A stretch of 64,000 nucleotides of DNA from CAVVGB01 sp963747715 (GCA_963747715.1 CAVVGB010000008.1:186001-250000); one strand, 5' to 3'. Positions 37,663 to 46,805 are shown, counted from the stretch's first letter. Made by a program: numbers and translations. Notes: generated from the letters alone by a model not told the origin.

Positions 37663-38985
37663 CTACCGGGCCTGTTTGATCCTCGCCGTCAGCTCCTGGA
37701 CGAGGTTGTAGACGCTCCGGTCCTCCTGAATGAGCTTCGCGATCTTGGACGTCGCGTGGATAACCGTCGTGTGGTCGCGGCCGCCGAACTTCTTGCCGAT
37801 CTTCGGCAGCGAGCTGTCGGTGAGCTCGCGGCAGAGGTACATCGCTACCTGGCGGGGATAGACGATCGACTGCGAGCGGCGGTCGCCGACGAGCTCCTGC
37901 ATCGAGATGCCGAAGCGCTCGATGACCGTCTCCTGGATCCGCTCGACGGACACCTCGGGAGGCTCGCCCTGGGGAAAGACGTCCTGGAGGACCTCCTGGG
38001 CGAGCTCGACATTCATCGGCCGACCTGTCAGCGAGGAGAACGCGACGACGCGCGTGAGCGCGCCCTCGAGCTCCCGGATGTTGGTCGAGATCCGGCTCGC
38101 GATGAACGTGAGCACCTGCGAGTCGGGGACGTGGATGCCGTCGGTCTTCACCTTCTTGCGGAGGATCGCGATCCGCGTTTCGAGGTCGGGTGCCTGGATG
38201 TCCGTGATGAGGCCCCACTCGAAGCGCGAGCGCAGGCGTGCCTCGAGCGTCGCAATCGCGCGCGGAGGTCGGTCCGAGGAGATCACGATCTGGCGCCCGG
38301 CCTCGTACAGGCTGTTGAAGGTGTGGAAGAACTCTTCCTGGATCCGCTCCTTGTGCTCGAAGAACTGGATGTCGTCGATCAGGAGCAGGTCATAGTGGCG
38401 GTAGCGCTGCTTGAACCCCTCGATGCGTTTGTCGCGCAGTGAGTTGATGAAGTCGTTCATGAACGTCTCGCTCGTCACGTAGCGAGTCGACAGATGGCGG
38501 GAGTGTTCCACCGCGTAGCCGGCGATCGCCTGGAGGAGATGGGTCTTTCCAAGACCCGTGCCGCCGTAGATGAAGAGCGGGTTGTACGCCTGCGCCGGCG
38601 CCTCGGCGACGGCCAAGGCAGCTGCGTGCGCGAAGCGGTTGGACGAGCCGATGACGAACGAGTCGAAGGTGTACTTCGGGTTCAGGCCCTCCGCGCCCCG
38701 CGGCGTCGGGGGCCGCTGGACGTCGACGACCTGCCCGGTCTCGCGGACGACGACCCGGACGGGCCGCTCGCCGCCGAGCGCCTCGTGGACGGCGGCCTCG
38801 AGGAGCCCGAGAAAGTGGCCCTCTATCCACTCGCGCGTGAAGTCGTTCGGGACGGTGACGATGAAGGCCTCGTCCTCCACGGTCCCCTCCGCGTCGGCGA
38901 ACCAGGTGGTGAAGGTCGAGTCGTTGAGGGCCTCCCGGAGACGGCCGGAAACCTCGGTCCAGGGGGTTTCCGTGCTCACGTTCAT
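37663..38985 (-). CDS. dnaA: Chromosomal replication initiator DnaA
   Basis: 440 residues from an ATG giving MNVSTETPWTEVSGRLREAL. Domain III has Walker A YGGTGLGKTHLLQA and Walker B LLLIDDIQFFEHKE. The C-terminal DNA-binding signature is KKFGGRDHTTVIHA. DnaA binds DnaA boxes and opens the origin. The linker domain II is short. A longer upstream frame reads through the box cluster and is not coding. Confidence 0.97.
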   Translation of the reverse strand: MNVSTETPWTEVSGRLREALNDSTFTTWFADAEGTVEDEAFIVTVPNDFTREWIEGHFLGLLEAAVHEALGGERPVRVVVRETGQVVDVQRPPTPRGAEGLNPKYTFDSFVIGSSNRFAHAAALAVAEAPAQAYNPLFIYGGTGLGKTHLLQAIAGYAVEHSRHLSTRYVTSETFMNDFINSLRDKRIEGFKQRYRHYDLLLIDDIQFFEHKERIQEEFFHTFNSLYEAGRQIVISSDRPPRAIATLEARLRSRFEWGLITDIQAPDLETRIAILRKKVKTDGIHVPDSQVLTFIASRISTNIRELEGALTRVVAFSSLTGRPMNVELAQEVLQDVFPQGEPPEVSVERIQETVIERFGISMQELVGDRRSQSIVYPRQVAMYLCRELTDSSLPKIGKKFGGRDHTTVIHATSKIAKLIQEDRSVYNLVQELTARIKQAR

Positions 38986-39330
38986 AGGGCGGTCCACGCC
39001 GCTTCTTGCTCCCTCCGCCAGGTTCCGGGAAGCGGCGACTATAGCAACGTGCACGGGCCCCCTCAATGCGCAGACCTGGGGAATCGTGTGGAGCGAGAAG
39101 CGTGAATTTGCAGGGGAATCACGCTCTCCACACGACTTTCCACAGGTGTGGACAGATGCCGACTCTCGGCCTGTCATGCCGCGTGCCGCTTGTGGATTGC
39201 GTATCACCGGAAATTCACGTGCGCGAACGGCCGACGGGCTTCTCTATACTCCGGACGCGGTCGCACGAGCGGCCGTTTGTTTGCGCAGGTCTCTTCCTAC
39301 TCAACTCTTCTAGCTCGCAGGACGGTCTCG
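38986..39330. other. Candidate replication origin region (dnaA-rpmH)
   Basis: 345 bases without a gene. Five TCCACA-core sites cluster in 113 bases: TGTGGAGCG at 39,087, CTCTCCACA at 39,124, CTTTCCACA at 39,136, TGTGGACAG at 39,147 and TGTGGATTG at 39,191. The third and fourth face each other with two bases between. The fourth differs from TTGTCCACA by one base. A TATACT at 39,245 could be a -10 element for rpmH. Origin function is inferred from the boxes and the gene order. Confidence 0.6.
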
Positions 39331-39465
39331 GTGAAGCGAACTTTTCAGCCGAACGTTCGCCGCCGTAAGCGGCGGCACGGTTTTCGGGCGCGTATGTCAA
39401 CACGCGCGGGACGCGCGATCCTCAAGCGCCGCCGCGCGAAGGGACGCAAGCGCCTGTCGGCCTAG
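39331..39465 (+). CDS. rpmH: 50S ribosomal protein L34
   Basis: 44 residues, very basic, starting from GTG as VKRTFQPNVRRRKRRHGF and ending RAKGRKRLSA. This matches L34 over its full length. It is first in the rpmH-rnpA-yidD-yidC-jag-rsmG-parAB run that leaves the origin to the right. Confidence 0.95.
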   Translation: MKRTFQPNVRRRKRRHGFRARMSTRAGRAILKRRRAKGRKRLSA

Positions 39466-39501
39466 CCGGCTGTTCGAGAATGAGCTCGGACGCCTAGCGT
39501 C

Positions 39502-39885
39502 GTGAAGCGCCGGCATCGTCTATCCCGCTCGCGCGACTTCGACGCGGTCTACCGCCAGGGCCGCTCGGTCGCCACTCGCTATCTGGTCCTGTACTCGTTT
39601 GCGCGCGAGGACGGAGCGGAGGACGGGCCGCGGCTCGGTCTCGCGGTGGGGCGCCAGCTCGGCACCGCCATCGAGCGGAACCGCTTGAAGCGCCGCCTGC
39701 GCGCCGCTTTCGACGAGGTGAAGGAACGCATTCCCGCGGGCCGCGACTACGTGCTGATCGCCCGCCCCGGCCTTCCCGAGGCGATCGCCGGCCAGGGCTT
39801 TCCCTGGCTCGTAGAGCGCGTGGACGAGGTGTTCGAGAGGTCGCGTCTCGCCGAGCGCACGCCGGCCCAGCCTCCGACCGTATGA
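39502..39885 (+). CDS. rnpA: Ribonuclease P protein component
   Basis: 127 residues. The RNR motif region is ERNRLKRRLRAAF, preceded by LGLAVGRQLGTA, and RDYVLIARPG lies in the second half. It binds the P RNA and helps process tRNA 5' ends. GTG start, 36 bases after rpmH; its end overlaps yidD by four bases. Confidence 0.94.
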   Translation: MKRRHRLSRSRDFDAVYRQGRSVATRYLVLYSFAREDGAEDGPRLGLAVGRQLGTAIERNRLKRRLRAAFDEVKERIPAGRDYVLIARPGLPEAIAGQGFPWLVERVDEVFERSRLAERTPAQPPTV

Positions 39886-40118
39886 AGCGACTCGCCGTCC
39901 TCCTCGTCCACGGGTACCGGTACGGGGTCAGCCCGTTCCTCGCGCCGCGCTGCAAGTACCACCCAAGCTGCTCGCGCTACGCGCTCGACGCGCTCGAGGA
40001 GTACGGCTTCCTGCGGGGCTCCGTCCTCGCGGCCTGGCGGCTCCTCCGTTGTAACCCGTGGAGCCACGGCGGTGTCGACTACGCGCGTGAGCAGACGCTC
40101 TTCAAGAGGACCGCGTGA
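39882..40118 (+). CDS. yidD: Membrane protein insertion efficiency factor YidD
   Basis: 78 residues. The conserved CKYHPSCSRYALDAL and LRCNPWSHGGVD motifs are present after a short amphipathic N terminus. YidD acts at the inner membrane next to YidC. The ATG overlaps rnpA (ATGA), and the end overlaps yidC (GTGA). Confidence 0.93.
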   Translation: MKRLAVLLVHGYRYGVSPFLAPRCKYHPSCSRYALDALEEYGFLRGSVLAAWRLLRCNPWSHGGVDYAREQTLFKRTA

Positions 40119-40962
40119 CGGTTCTTGCCCTCTCCTTCACCGGCTGGATCCAGCGCCCGCTGACCACGCTCCTCGAGTGGTTCCACTCGAGCGCCGGGCT
40201 CACGTGGGCGTGGTCGATCATCGCGCTCACGCTGCTCGTGAGATTCGTGATCGTCCCGCTGACGGTCAAGCAGATTCGCTCGATGCAAAAGCTCGCGCAG
40301 CACGCGCCGGAGTTGAAGGCGATCCAGGCGAAGTACAAGAACCGCAAGTCGCGCGACGACCGACAGCGCATGAACGAAGAAGTGATGGCCTTCTACCGCG
40401 AGAACAAGATCAACCCGGCTGCTTCGTGCCTCCCGATCCTCGTCCAGATCCCGATCTTCATCTCGCTCTTCTTCGTCCTCAACAACTTCGAGAAGAACAT
40501 CCTTCCCCAGTACCCGGCCTCCGACCTCAGCTGGCTCGGGATCGTTCCCAACATCACCGCACGACGTGAACGCGCACTGGTCGGGGTGGCTGCTCCTCGT
40601 CGTCTACGTCGTCAGCCAGCTGGCGTCGATCATCTCCATGCCGACGACCGATCCGCGCCAGCGCTACATCTTCGTCGCGCTGCCGCTCATCTTCATCCCG
40701 TTCATCCTCACGTTCCCCGTCGGCCTCATGCTCTACTGGGCGACGACGAACCTCTGGACGGTCGGGCAGGGCCTCGTCACGCGCCGGCTCGTCCCGCGCA
40801 CGCCGCCGGTTCAGCCGAAACGCTCGTCGCGGACGCCACCCAAGGAGACGAGCACAGGCGACGGCGAGGTCGCCAAGGCGGTACAGCCGTCTCGCGCGGC
40901 GACGCCCGGGGCAGCCCCGAGTGAAGCGGCGCAAGAAGAAGGGGCCGCGCTCGCGGCGATGA
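40115..40962 (+). CDS. yidC: Membrane protein insertase YidC, two apparent frameshifts
   Basis: About 280 residues of the short (Gram-positive/actinobacterial) insertase with five membrane segments, including WSIIALTLLVRFVIVPLTVK and LPILVQIPIFISLFFVLNN. The frame breaks at about 40,558, where one extra base separates PNITA from DVNAHWSGWLL. A second break between 40,845 and 40,915 is implied because the typical basic tail (VKRRKKKGPRSRR) followed by TGA is in the next frame, overlapping the jag ATG. As sequenced the second half runs on into jag, a false fusion. YidC inserts membrane proteins alone or with SecYEG. Confidence 0.85.
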
Positions 40963-41696
40963 GCGAGCAGGAAACAGAACCCCAGCGCGAGGTCGAGGCG
41001 GAGGGGGAGACCGTCGGCGAAGCGAAGTGGTCGGCGCTTCGCGAGCTCGAGCGCCGCTTCCCGGGAGTCGACAAGTCGCAGGTCCGCTTCGCGGTCGTCT
41101 CGGAAGGGGAGCGCGGGTTGCTCGGCGTCGGCCACGTGCCGGCCAAGGTGATCGCGCAGCTGACGAGCGTTCCGGCGCCCGAAGCGGCGGAGGAGCCGGG
41201 CTCGCCGGCAGCGCGTCTGCGCGAGCTACTCGAGCGGATCACGACCGAGCTCGGCGTGCCGGTTCGCATCACGATCTCCGAGGACGAGGACACGCTCGTG
41301 GCGCGGATGTCGGGCCCCGACCTCGGCCCCGTGATCGGGCGGCGCGGGCAGACGATCGACGCGATCCAGTATCTCGCCAACGCGTTCGTCTGGCGTGCCG
41401 GCGGCGAGCGCAAGGAAGTGATGATCGACGCGGCGGGATACCGGGACCGCCGCCGCACGTCGCTCGAGCAAACGGCCGACCGCGCGGCGGAGGAAGCGCT
41501 GCGCACGCGCGAGCCCGTCGACCTCGAGCCGATGAGCTCCGTCGAGCGCAAGATCGTGCACCTGTACCTGCAGGACCGTCCCGGAATCGAGACGGCCAGT
41601 GAAGGGGCCGACCCCAACCGGTACGTCGTTGTTCGATCCGTCGGTGGGGCCGCGCCCGGCGGGGCGCGGGGTGGGGTGGCGGGATTATCTGAATGA
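40959..41696 (+). CDS. jag: Jag/KhpB RNA-binding protein
   Basis: 245 residues. The Jag_N domain (VAKWSALRELERRFPG-like, with EGERGLLGVG) is followed by a KH domain whose GxxG loop is VIGRRGQTIDAIQYLA, and an R3H domain ending with the basic-His pattern SSVERKIVHLYLQD. KhpB binds RNA with KhpA and affects cell-wall growth in Gram-positive bacteria. The ATG overlaps the reconstructed yidC stop. Confidence 0.9.
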   Translation: MSEQETEPQREVEAEGETVGEAKWSALRELERRFPGVDKSQVRFAVVSEGERGLLGVGHVPAKVIAQLTSVPAPEAAEEPGSPAARLRELLERITTELGVPVRITISEDEDTLVARMSGPDLGPVIGRRGQTIDAIQYLANAFVWRAGGERKEVMIDAAGYRDRRRTSLEQTADRAAEEALRTREPVDLEPMSSVERKIVHLYLQDRPGIETASEGADPNRYVVVRSVGGAAPGGARGGVAGLSE

Positions 41697-42285
41697 GGAA
41701 CGAATCGAGCGCTGGCTCCGCGGGCTCGCCACGACGCCGGGGCTCACTTCACTCCGTGACCTCGAGGACGTGCGCAGGGTGCACCTCGAGGGCTCGCTCG
41801 CCGCAGCACCGCTGATCGACGCCGGGCCGATCGTCGACGTCGGCTCGGGCGGAGGCTCGCCCGGGATCCCACTCGCGGCCGCGCGCCCCGACCTCGACTT
41901 CGAGCTGCTCGAGTCGAGCCGCAGGAAGTGCGTGTTCCTGGAGGAGGTGGCCGACGATTTTCCGAACGTGAAGGTCGTCTGTGAACGGGCGGAAGACCAC
42001 GGGGCCGGCGTGGGCCGCGACCGCTACGCGACCGCGGTCAGCCGCGCGCTCGCGACGCCGCCGGTGGCGGCGGAATGGTGCCTGCCACTGGTCGCTCCGG
42101 GAGGCAAGGCGGTCCTTTTCGTCGGTCCGTCGGCCGACGCGAGCCCCGTCGCGCGCGTGGCCGAGCAGCTTGGTGCGGAAGGCCCCGAGGAGCTGCACGG
42201 ATTCTTCGTTCTTCGCAAGGTCCAGGAGACTCCGCCCGGCTTTCCACGGCGCGCTGGGATCGCCAAGAAACGTCCACTCGCATAG
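41671..42285 (+). CDS. rsmG: 16S rRNA (guanine-527-N7)-methyltransferase
   Basis: About 204 residues. The SAM-binding motif is IVDVGSGGGSPGIPLA, followed by FELLESSRRKCVFLEEV. RsmG methylates G527 of 16S rRNA; its loss gives low-level streptomycin resistance. I use GTG 41,671; a longer GTG start at 41,599 would overlap jag by 98 bases. The position between jag and parA is standard. Confidence 0.9.
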   Translation: MGWRDYLNEERIERWLRGLATTPGLTSLRDLEDVRRVHLEGSLAAAPLIDAGPIVDVGSGGGSPGIPLAAARPDLDFELLESSRRKCVFLEEVADDFPNVKVVCERAEDHGAGVGRDRYATAVSRALATPPVAAEWCLPLVAPGGKAVLFVGPSADASPVARVAEQLGAEGPEELHGFFVLRKVQETPPGFPRRAGIAKKRPLA

Positions 42286-42321
42286 GCAACGCTGACCGGG
42301 AGGACCACTAGTATCGGCCCG

Positions 42322-43097
42322 ATGGGGAGCGTCTTTGCGCTCGCAAACCAGAAAGGCGGCGTCGGCAAGACGACCACGGCGGTCAACCTGGCCGCGTGCC
42401 TGGCCGAGGCCGGCGCCAAGACGCTCGTCGTCGACCTCGATCCCGCAGGCAAACGCGACCTCTGGGCTCGGCGAGCAGGCCAATGGGAGCGTCGTCCTAC
42501 GACCTTCTGGACGGCGCGCCGCTCGCCGAAGTGACGCACACCACGCGCTTCACCAACCTCGACGTCGTCCCGTCCCGACCTGAGCTCGCCGGCGCCGTCG
42601 TCGAGCTCGCCCAGCACGGTGACGGCGAGACGTTTCTCGCCCCCGCGCTCGCGCCCGCGCGCGAGCGGTACGACTTCGCCTTCGTCGATTGCCCGCCGTC
42701 GCTCGGGCCGCTGACGGTGAACGCGCTCGCGGCCGCCGACCGCGTTCTCGTTCCGGTGCAGTGCGAGTACTACGCGCTCGAGGGGCTCGCGCAGCTCTTG
42801 CATTCGATCGAGCTGGTTCGCTCCCGCTTGAACCGCAAGCTCGTGGTTGCAGGGATGATCCTCACGATGGTGGACGTGCGCACGCGTCTTGCAGCAGACG
42901 TCGCCGCGGAGGTGCGCAAGCATTTCGGCGATCTCGTCTTCGACGCCGTCGTGCCGCGCAGCGTGCGGCTGGCGGAAGCGCCGAGCCACGGTCTGCCGAT
43001 CACGGCGTACGACCCGGCCTCCGCCGGCGCACAGGCCTACTACCAAGTTGCGAACGAGCTCGTCGACCGCTCGCAGGCCGCCAAGGCGGCCGCGTGA
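42322..43097 (+). CDS. parA: Chromosome-partitioning ATPase ParA, two apparent frameshifts
   Basis: About 258 residues after repair. The deviant Walker A ANQKGGVGKTTTAVNLA is at the start, and FVDCPPSLGPLTVNALAAAD is the Walker B region. The frame breaks twice within 65 bases near 42,440 to 42,500. VDLDP, then QANATSGLGEQANGS, then SYDLLDGAPLAEV lie in three successive frames, each needing one base removed. The combined sequence matches the ParA/Soj family. ParA moves ParB-parS complexes apart. Confidence 0.87.
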
Positions 43098-43558
43098 CCG
43101 GCCAGCCTGCACGACGCGGCCTGGGCCGCGGCCTCGAGGTCCTGATCGGCGGGAACGCGACCGCGACCGACCTCGTGCACATCGCGGTCGGGTCGATTCG
43201 CCCCAACCCGCGCCAGCCGAGGCGCCGCATCGACGGCGAGGGCGTCGCCGAGCTCTCCGAGTCCGTGCGCGCCCAGGGCGTGATCCAGCCCATCGTCGTC
43301 CGTCCGTCCGGCGACGCCGGCTACGAGCTGATCGCCGGCGAGCGCCGCTGGCGGGCCGCCAAGAACGCCGGGCTTGCGACCGTGCCAGCGGTAGTGCGCG
43401 AGACGGACGACCGTGACTCGCTCCTCATCGCCCTCGTCGAGAACGTCGCCCGCGAGAACCTCTCGCCGGTCGAGGAGGCGCGGGCCTACGCGGTTCTCCA
43501 GGACGAGTTCGGCCTCTCGCTCGGCGAGGTCGCCGAGCGCGTCGGGCGCTCCAAGCCC
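43094..43558 (+). pseudogene. parB: ParB, truncated by the join at about 43,558
   Basis: The first 155 residues of ParB: N-terminal GLGRGLEVL, the CTPase/arginine patch GERRWRAAKNAG, and ALVENVARENLSPVEEARAY. The protein ends mid helix-turn-helix at VAERVGRSKP, where the recognition helix should follow. After that the frame reads GlpD DNA out of phase. It starts at GTG overlapping parA (GTGA). The missing DNA-binding and dimer domains suggest the contig was mis-joined rather than the gene inactivated. Confidence 0.85.
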
Positions 43559-43566
43559 CCGCGAGC
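43550..43566. other. Join between two unrelated actinobacterial sequences
   Basis: ParB coding sequence stops at about 43,558, and glpD coding sequence starts in a different frame within a few bases. No insertion sequence, integrase, inverted repeat or attachment-site duplication lies at the border. Codon preference and gene content change on the two sides. Confidence 0.8.
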
Positions 43567-44207
43567 ACGCCGTCGCCAGGGTCGCCCCCGGGCTCGTTGC
43601 GATCGCCGGCGGCAAGTACACGACCTACCGGGTGATGGGCGCCGACGCCGTCGACGCGGCCGGTGAGGACCTGCCCGGCCGGGTGAACCCGTCGTGCACC
43701 GAGGACGTCCCGTTGGTCGGCGCCGACGGGTACCAGGCCCTGGTCAACTCGGCCGATCGGATCGCCGCGGAACACCAGGTGCATCCCTACCGGATCAAGC
43801 ACCTGCTCGACCGGTACGGGTCGGAGATCCACCAGGTGCTCGCTCCGGCCGCCGACGACCCCGAGCTGCTCAAGCCGCTGCCGGGGGCCGCGGACTACCT
43901 GCAGGCCGAAGCCCTCTACGCGGTCACCCACGAGGGCGCGCTGCACGTCGAGGACGTGCTGGCCCGCCGGACCCGCATCTCCATCGAGTACGCCCACCGG
44001 GGCACCGAGACCGCGCCGCGGGTCGCCGAGCTGATGGCCGGCGTGCTCGGCTGGTCGGACGAGGAGCGCGACGACGAGGTGGCGAAGTACCTGGCGCGGG
44101 TCGAGGCGGAACGGAAGTCGCAGACCGAACCCGACGACGAAGCGGCGGACCAGGTCCGCACGAACGCCCCGGAGATCCGGGATCTGATCACCTCACCGGT
44201 GGCTTGA
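43557..44207 (+). pseudogene. glpD: Glycerol-3-phosphate dehydrogenase C-terminal fragment
   Basis: About 216 residues of the C-terminal part of aerobic glycerol-3-phosphate dehydrogenase. It begins at REHAVARVAPGLVAIAGGKYTTYR, the FAD-proximal segment; the stretch after GGKYTTYR and the DAO_C helical domain (HPYRIKHLLDRYG, ALYAVTHEGALHVEDVLARR) follow to the natural stop. The N-terminal FAD-binding two-thirds is missing. It is cut by the join, not by a mutation inside the gene. An acidic tail rich in E and D precedes the stop. Confidence 0.82.
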
Positions 44208-44279
44208 CGGCGGCGCCGGCCGGCCCGGACTCCGCGAAGCCGGTCGAGAAGACCGGCGGCTACGTCTGATCGACGGTGC

Positions 44280-44825
44280 TCACCTTGTCGGCGCCGGACG
44301 CGCCGACGCTGACGCCGCGAGCCGAGGCCGGCTGAACCTCAGCCGTCCCGGCCGTCCGCGGCCACGGGGTGGGGGCCGACTGCCGGACATGGCCCCGGCG
44401 ATGACCGCGACCAGCGCCGGAAGCAGGAACACCACCCAGGTCTTGAGCAGGAAGAACAACGCCACCGCGATGATCGCGGCGACCGGCACCGCCACGGCGG
44501 CGAACCGCTGGGCCGGCGTCCTGGTGTCGGAGGAATCGACGACTATCCGGGTGTCGGGTGGTCGCTGGATCTCCTGCGGTGGGGTGACCAGCGGCAACTT
44601 CGGATGCGGGGCCGGCAGGTCGTCGAACAGCGCCCGCAGGTCAGAGGTGGTCCTGGCCACGGTGACCTTGGCCGTTCGCTCGCCGTACTCGTCGATGTCC
44701 AGTCGGCCGGCCGACATGTGGACGCCGAGTGCCTCGATCGCGGCATTGCGTTCGGCGTCGCCCACCCGGATCTGCGGCGCCGGGGGTCGGACCGGCTCTC
44801 CGGGGTCGTCGGGCGTTGCAGGCAT
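44280..44825 (-). CDS. DUF1707 domain membrane protein
   Basis: 181 residues. The DUF1707 motif IRVGDAERNAAIEALGVHM and DIDEYGERTAKVTVARTTSDL fills residues 18 to 65. Two hydrophobic segments follow (FAAVAVPVAAIIAVALFFLL and TWVVFLLPALVAVIAGAM), and a basic tail ends it. DUF1707 proteins are common in actinobacteria, often tied to envelope regulators, but their function is unknown. The ATG start is supported by the domain beginning close to it. Confidence 0.8.
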   Translation of the reverse strand: MPATPDDPGEPVRPPAPQIRVGDAERNAAIEALGVHMSAGRLDIDEYGERTAKVTVARTTSDLRALFDDLPAPHPKLPLVTPPQEIQRPPDTRIVVDSSDTRTPAQRFAAVAVPVAAIIAVALFFLLKTWVVFLLPALVAVIAGAMSGSRPPPRGRGRPGRLRFSRPRLAASASARPAPTR

Positions 44826-44885
44826 CGTCACGCTCCCGACTGTAGGTGACCCGGCGCAGAAGCAACCGGGGGAGCGCTCCGGTCC

Positions 44886-44945
44886 GTTGAGCGGAGGGTG
44901 TGCAGGGTCTCGGGCCGAATTTTCCCTGCACGCCCTCCGCTCAAC
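44886..44945. repeat. 60-bp palindromic element, copy 1
   Basis: 22-base arms (GTTGAGCGGAGGGTGTGCAG plus GG, and its complement) flank a 16-base loop. The single mismatch is a G-U pair in RNA. It begins 23 bases after the stop of the carboxylase alpha gene on the minus strand. A related 60-base element lies at 62,388. It could act as a terminator or be a mobile palindromic repeat. Confidence 0.7.
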
Positions 44946-44968
44946 CGGGGGGCCGGCGACCGAACCGG

Positions 44969-46726
44969 TCAGGCGATCTCGGCGATGACCTGCCCGGCGG
45001 TGACCTGGCCGCCCACCTCGACGGAGAGCCCGCTCACCGTTCCGTCCTTGTGGGCCGTGACCGGGTTCTCCATCTTCATCGCCTCGATGACGGCGATCAG
45101 GTCGCCGCTGCTGACCGTGTCGCCCTCGGCCACCGCGACCTTGACCACGGTGCCCTGCATCGGCGCGACCGCCGCATCCCCGGACACGGCCGCCGCCACC
45201 GCCCCCCGGCTGCGCCTGGTGCGGGTCGGGGCAGCGCGACCGGCGCCGCCGGTGGTCGCCGGGGCCAGGTCGCCGGGCAGCGACACCTCGACCCGCCGGC
45301 CGTTGACCTCGACGACGACGACCTGCCGGTCCCCCGCGGGTCCGCCCGCCGGGGCGGCCCCGACGAACGGCTCGATGGCGTTGTCGAACTCGGTCTCGAT
45401 CCACCGGGTGTGCACGCCGAACCCGTCGGCGTCGCCGATGAAGGCCGGGTCGTCGACCACCGCCCGGTGGAACGGCAGGACGGTGGCCATGCCGTCGACC
45501 CGCAGTTCGGCCAGCGCCCGGCGGGACCGTTCCAGCGCCTGCGTCCGGTCGGCTCCGGTGACGATCAGTTTGGCCAGCAAGGAGTCGAACGCCCCGGAGA
45601 TCTCCGAACCCGACTCGACCCCGGAGTCGACCCGCACGCCGGGACCGGACGGCGCGACGAACGTCGTCACCGTTCCGGGGGCCGGCAGGAATCCGCGGCC
45701 GGCGTCCTCACCGTTGATCCGGAACTCGATCGAATGCCCGCGCGGCGCAGGATCCTCGGTGACGGCGAGCTTCTCGCCGTCGGCGATGCGGAACTGCTCA
45801 CGCACCAAATCGATCCCACTCGTCTCCTCCGAGACCGGGTGCTCCACCTGCAGCCTGGTGTTCACCTCGAGGAACGAGACCGTACCTTCGGTACCGACCA
45901 GGAACTCGACGGTGCCGGCGCCGTGGTACCCGGCCTCCCGGCAGATCGCCCTGGCCGCCTCGTGGATCTGGGCCCGCTGAGCCTCCGACAGGAACGGCGC
46001 GGGGGCCTCCTCGACCAGCTTCTGGTGTCGCCGCTGCAGCGAACAGTCGCGGGTGCCGACGATGACGACGGTGCCGTGCTGATCGGCCAGCACCTGCGCC
46101 TCGACGTGCCGCGGCCGGTCCAGGTACCGCTCGACGAAACACTCACCGCGGCCGAACGCGGTGACCGCCTCCCGCACGGCGGACTCGAACAGTTCAGGGA
46201 TCTCCTCGATCGTGCGGGCGACCTTCAGACCGCGGCCGCCGCCGCCGAAGGCCGCCTTGATGGCCACCGGCAGGCCGTACTCGGTCGCGAAGGCGACCAC
46301 CTCGTCGGCGCCGGCGACCGGGTCAGGGGTGCCGGGTACCAGCGGTGCACCCGCCCTTGTCGCGATGTGCCTGGCCGTGACCTTGTCGCCGAGGTCACGG
46401 ATGGCCTGCGGCGAGGGGCCGATCCAGGTGAGGCCGGCGTCGATCACGGCCTGCGCGAAGTCCGCGTTCTCGGAGAGGAATCCGTACCCGGGGTGGACCG
46501 CATCGGCGCCGGCGGCGACCGCGACGGCCAGCAGCTTCGCGATGTCGAGGTACGTCTCAGCCGGGGTGGCACCGTGCAGGGCATGGGCTTCGTCGGAGAC
46601 GCGGACGTGCAGGGCGTCGCGGTCAGGGTCGGCGTAGACGGCCACCGAACGAAGCCCGGCATCGCGGCAGGCGCGGGCCACCCGCACGGCGATCTCGCCG
46701 CGATTCGCGATCAGAACGGTGTGCAC
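44969..46726 (-). CDS. Acyl-CoA carboxylase alpha subunit (biotin carboxylase plus biotin carrier)
   Basis: 585 residues. The biotin carboxylase part begins VLIANRGEIAVRVARAC, with the ATP-grasp lid FGGGGRGLKVART and FLEVNTRLQVEHPVSE. A linker leads to the carrier domain with biotin lysine in EAMKMENP near the C terminus. This is the actinobacterial AccA3/BCCP type that serves several acyl-CoA carboxylases. With the beta subunit at 47,671 and epsilon at 47,432 it makes malonyl- or methylmalonyl-CoA. Substrate range cannot be read from sequence. Confidence 0.92.
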   Translation of the reverse strand: MHTVLIANRGEIAVRVARACRDAGLRSVAVYADPDRDALHVRVSDEAHALHGATPAETYLDIAKLLAVAVAAGADAVHPGYGFLSENADFAQAVIDAGLTWIGPSPQAIRDLGDKVTARHIATRAGAPLVPGTPDPVAGADEVVAFATEYGLPVAIKAAFGGGGRGLKVARTIEEIPELFESAVREAVTAFGRGECFVERYLDRPRHVEAQVLADQHGTVVIVGTRDCSLQRRHQKLVEEAPAPFLSEAQRAQIHEAARAICREAGYHGAGTVEFLVGTEGTVSFLEVNTRLQVEHPVSEETSGIDLVREQFRIADGEKLAVTEDPAPRGHSIEFRINGEDAGRGFLPAPGTVTTFVAPSGPGVRVDSGVESGSEISGAFDSLLAKLIVTGADRTQALERSRRALAELRVDGMATVLPFHRAVVDDPAFIGDADGFGVHTRWIETEFDNAIEPFVGAAPAGGPAGDRQVVVVEVNGRRVEVSLPGDLAPATTGGAGRAAPTRTRRSRGAVAAAVSGDAAVAPMQGTVVKVAVAEGDTVSSGDLIAVIEAMKMENPVTAHKDGTVSGLSVEVGGQVTAGQVIAEIA

Positions 46727-46805
46727 GGCACGGTCCTCCGGTGGGCTCGGTGGGCTGTCACGGGGTGGGTGGTCGCGAGGTGGGTGGTCACTGGGTGGTG
46801 GGCGG
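46727..46805. repeat. G/T-rich imperfect tandem repeat between maf and the carboxylase alpha gene
   Basis: The motif GGTGGGTGGTC and variants (GGTGGTGGGCGGTCAC) recur about four times in 79 bases. The stretch is low in complexity and lies in the maf-alpha intergenic gap; no gene or hairpin is evident. Confidence 0.4.

Noticed and set aside
40566..41696. YidC-Jag fusion protein
   Set aside because: The typical YidC basic tail and stop lie in the next frame and overlap the jag ATG, so the fusion comes from a single-base error.
43094..43666. ParB with a novel Arg-rich C terminus
   Set aside because: The tail is glpD DNA read in the wrong frame after the join.
43413..44269. Horizontal transfer by a mobile element at the ParB-GlpD border
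   Set aside because: No integrase, transposase, tRNA or flanking repeat is present, and the change continues to the end of the window.
46727..46805. G-rich repeat as a regulatory G-quadruplex array
   Set aside because: The G runs are mostly two to four bases and irregular; nothing beyond low complexity supports it.
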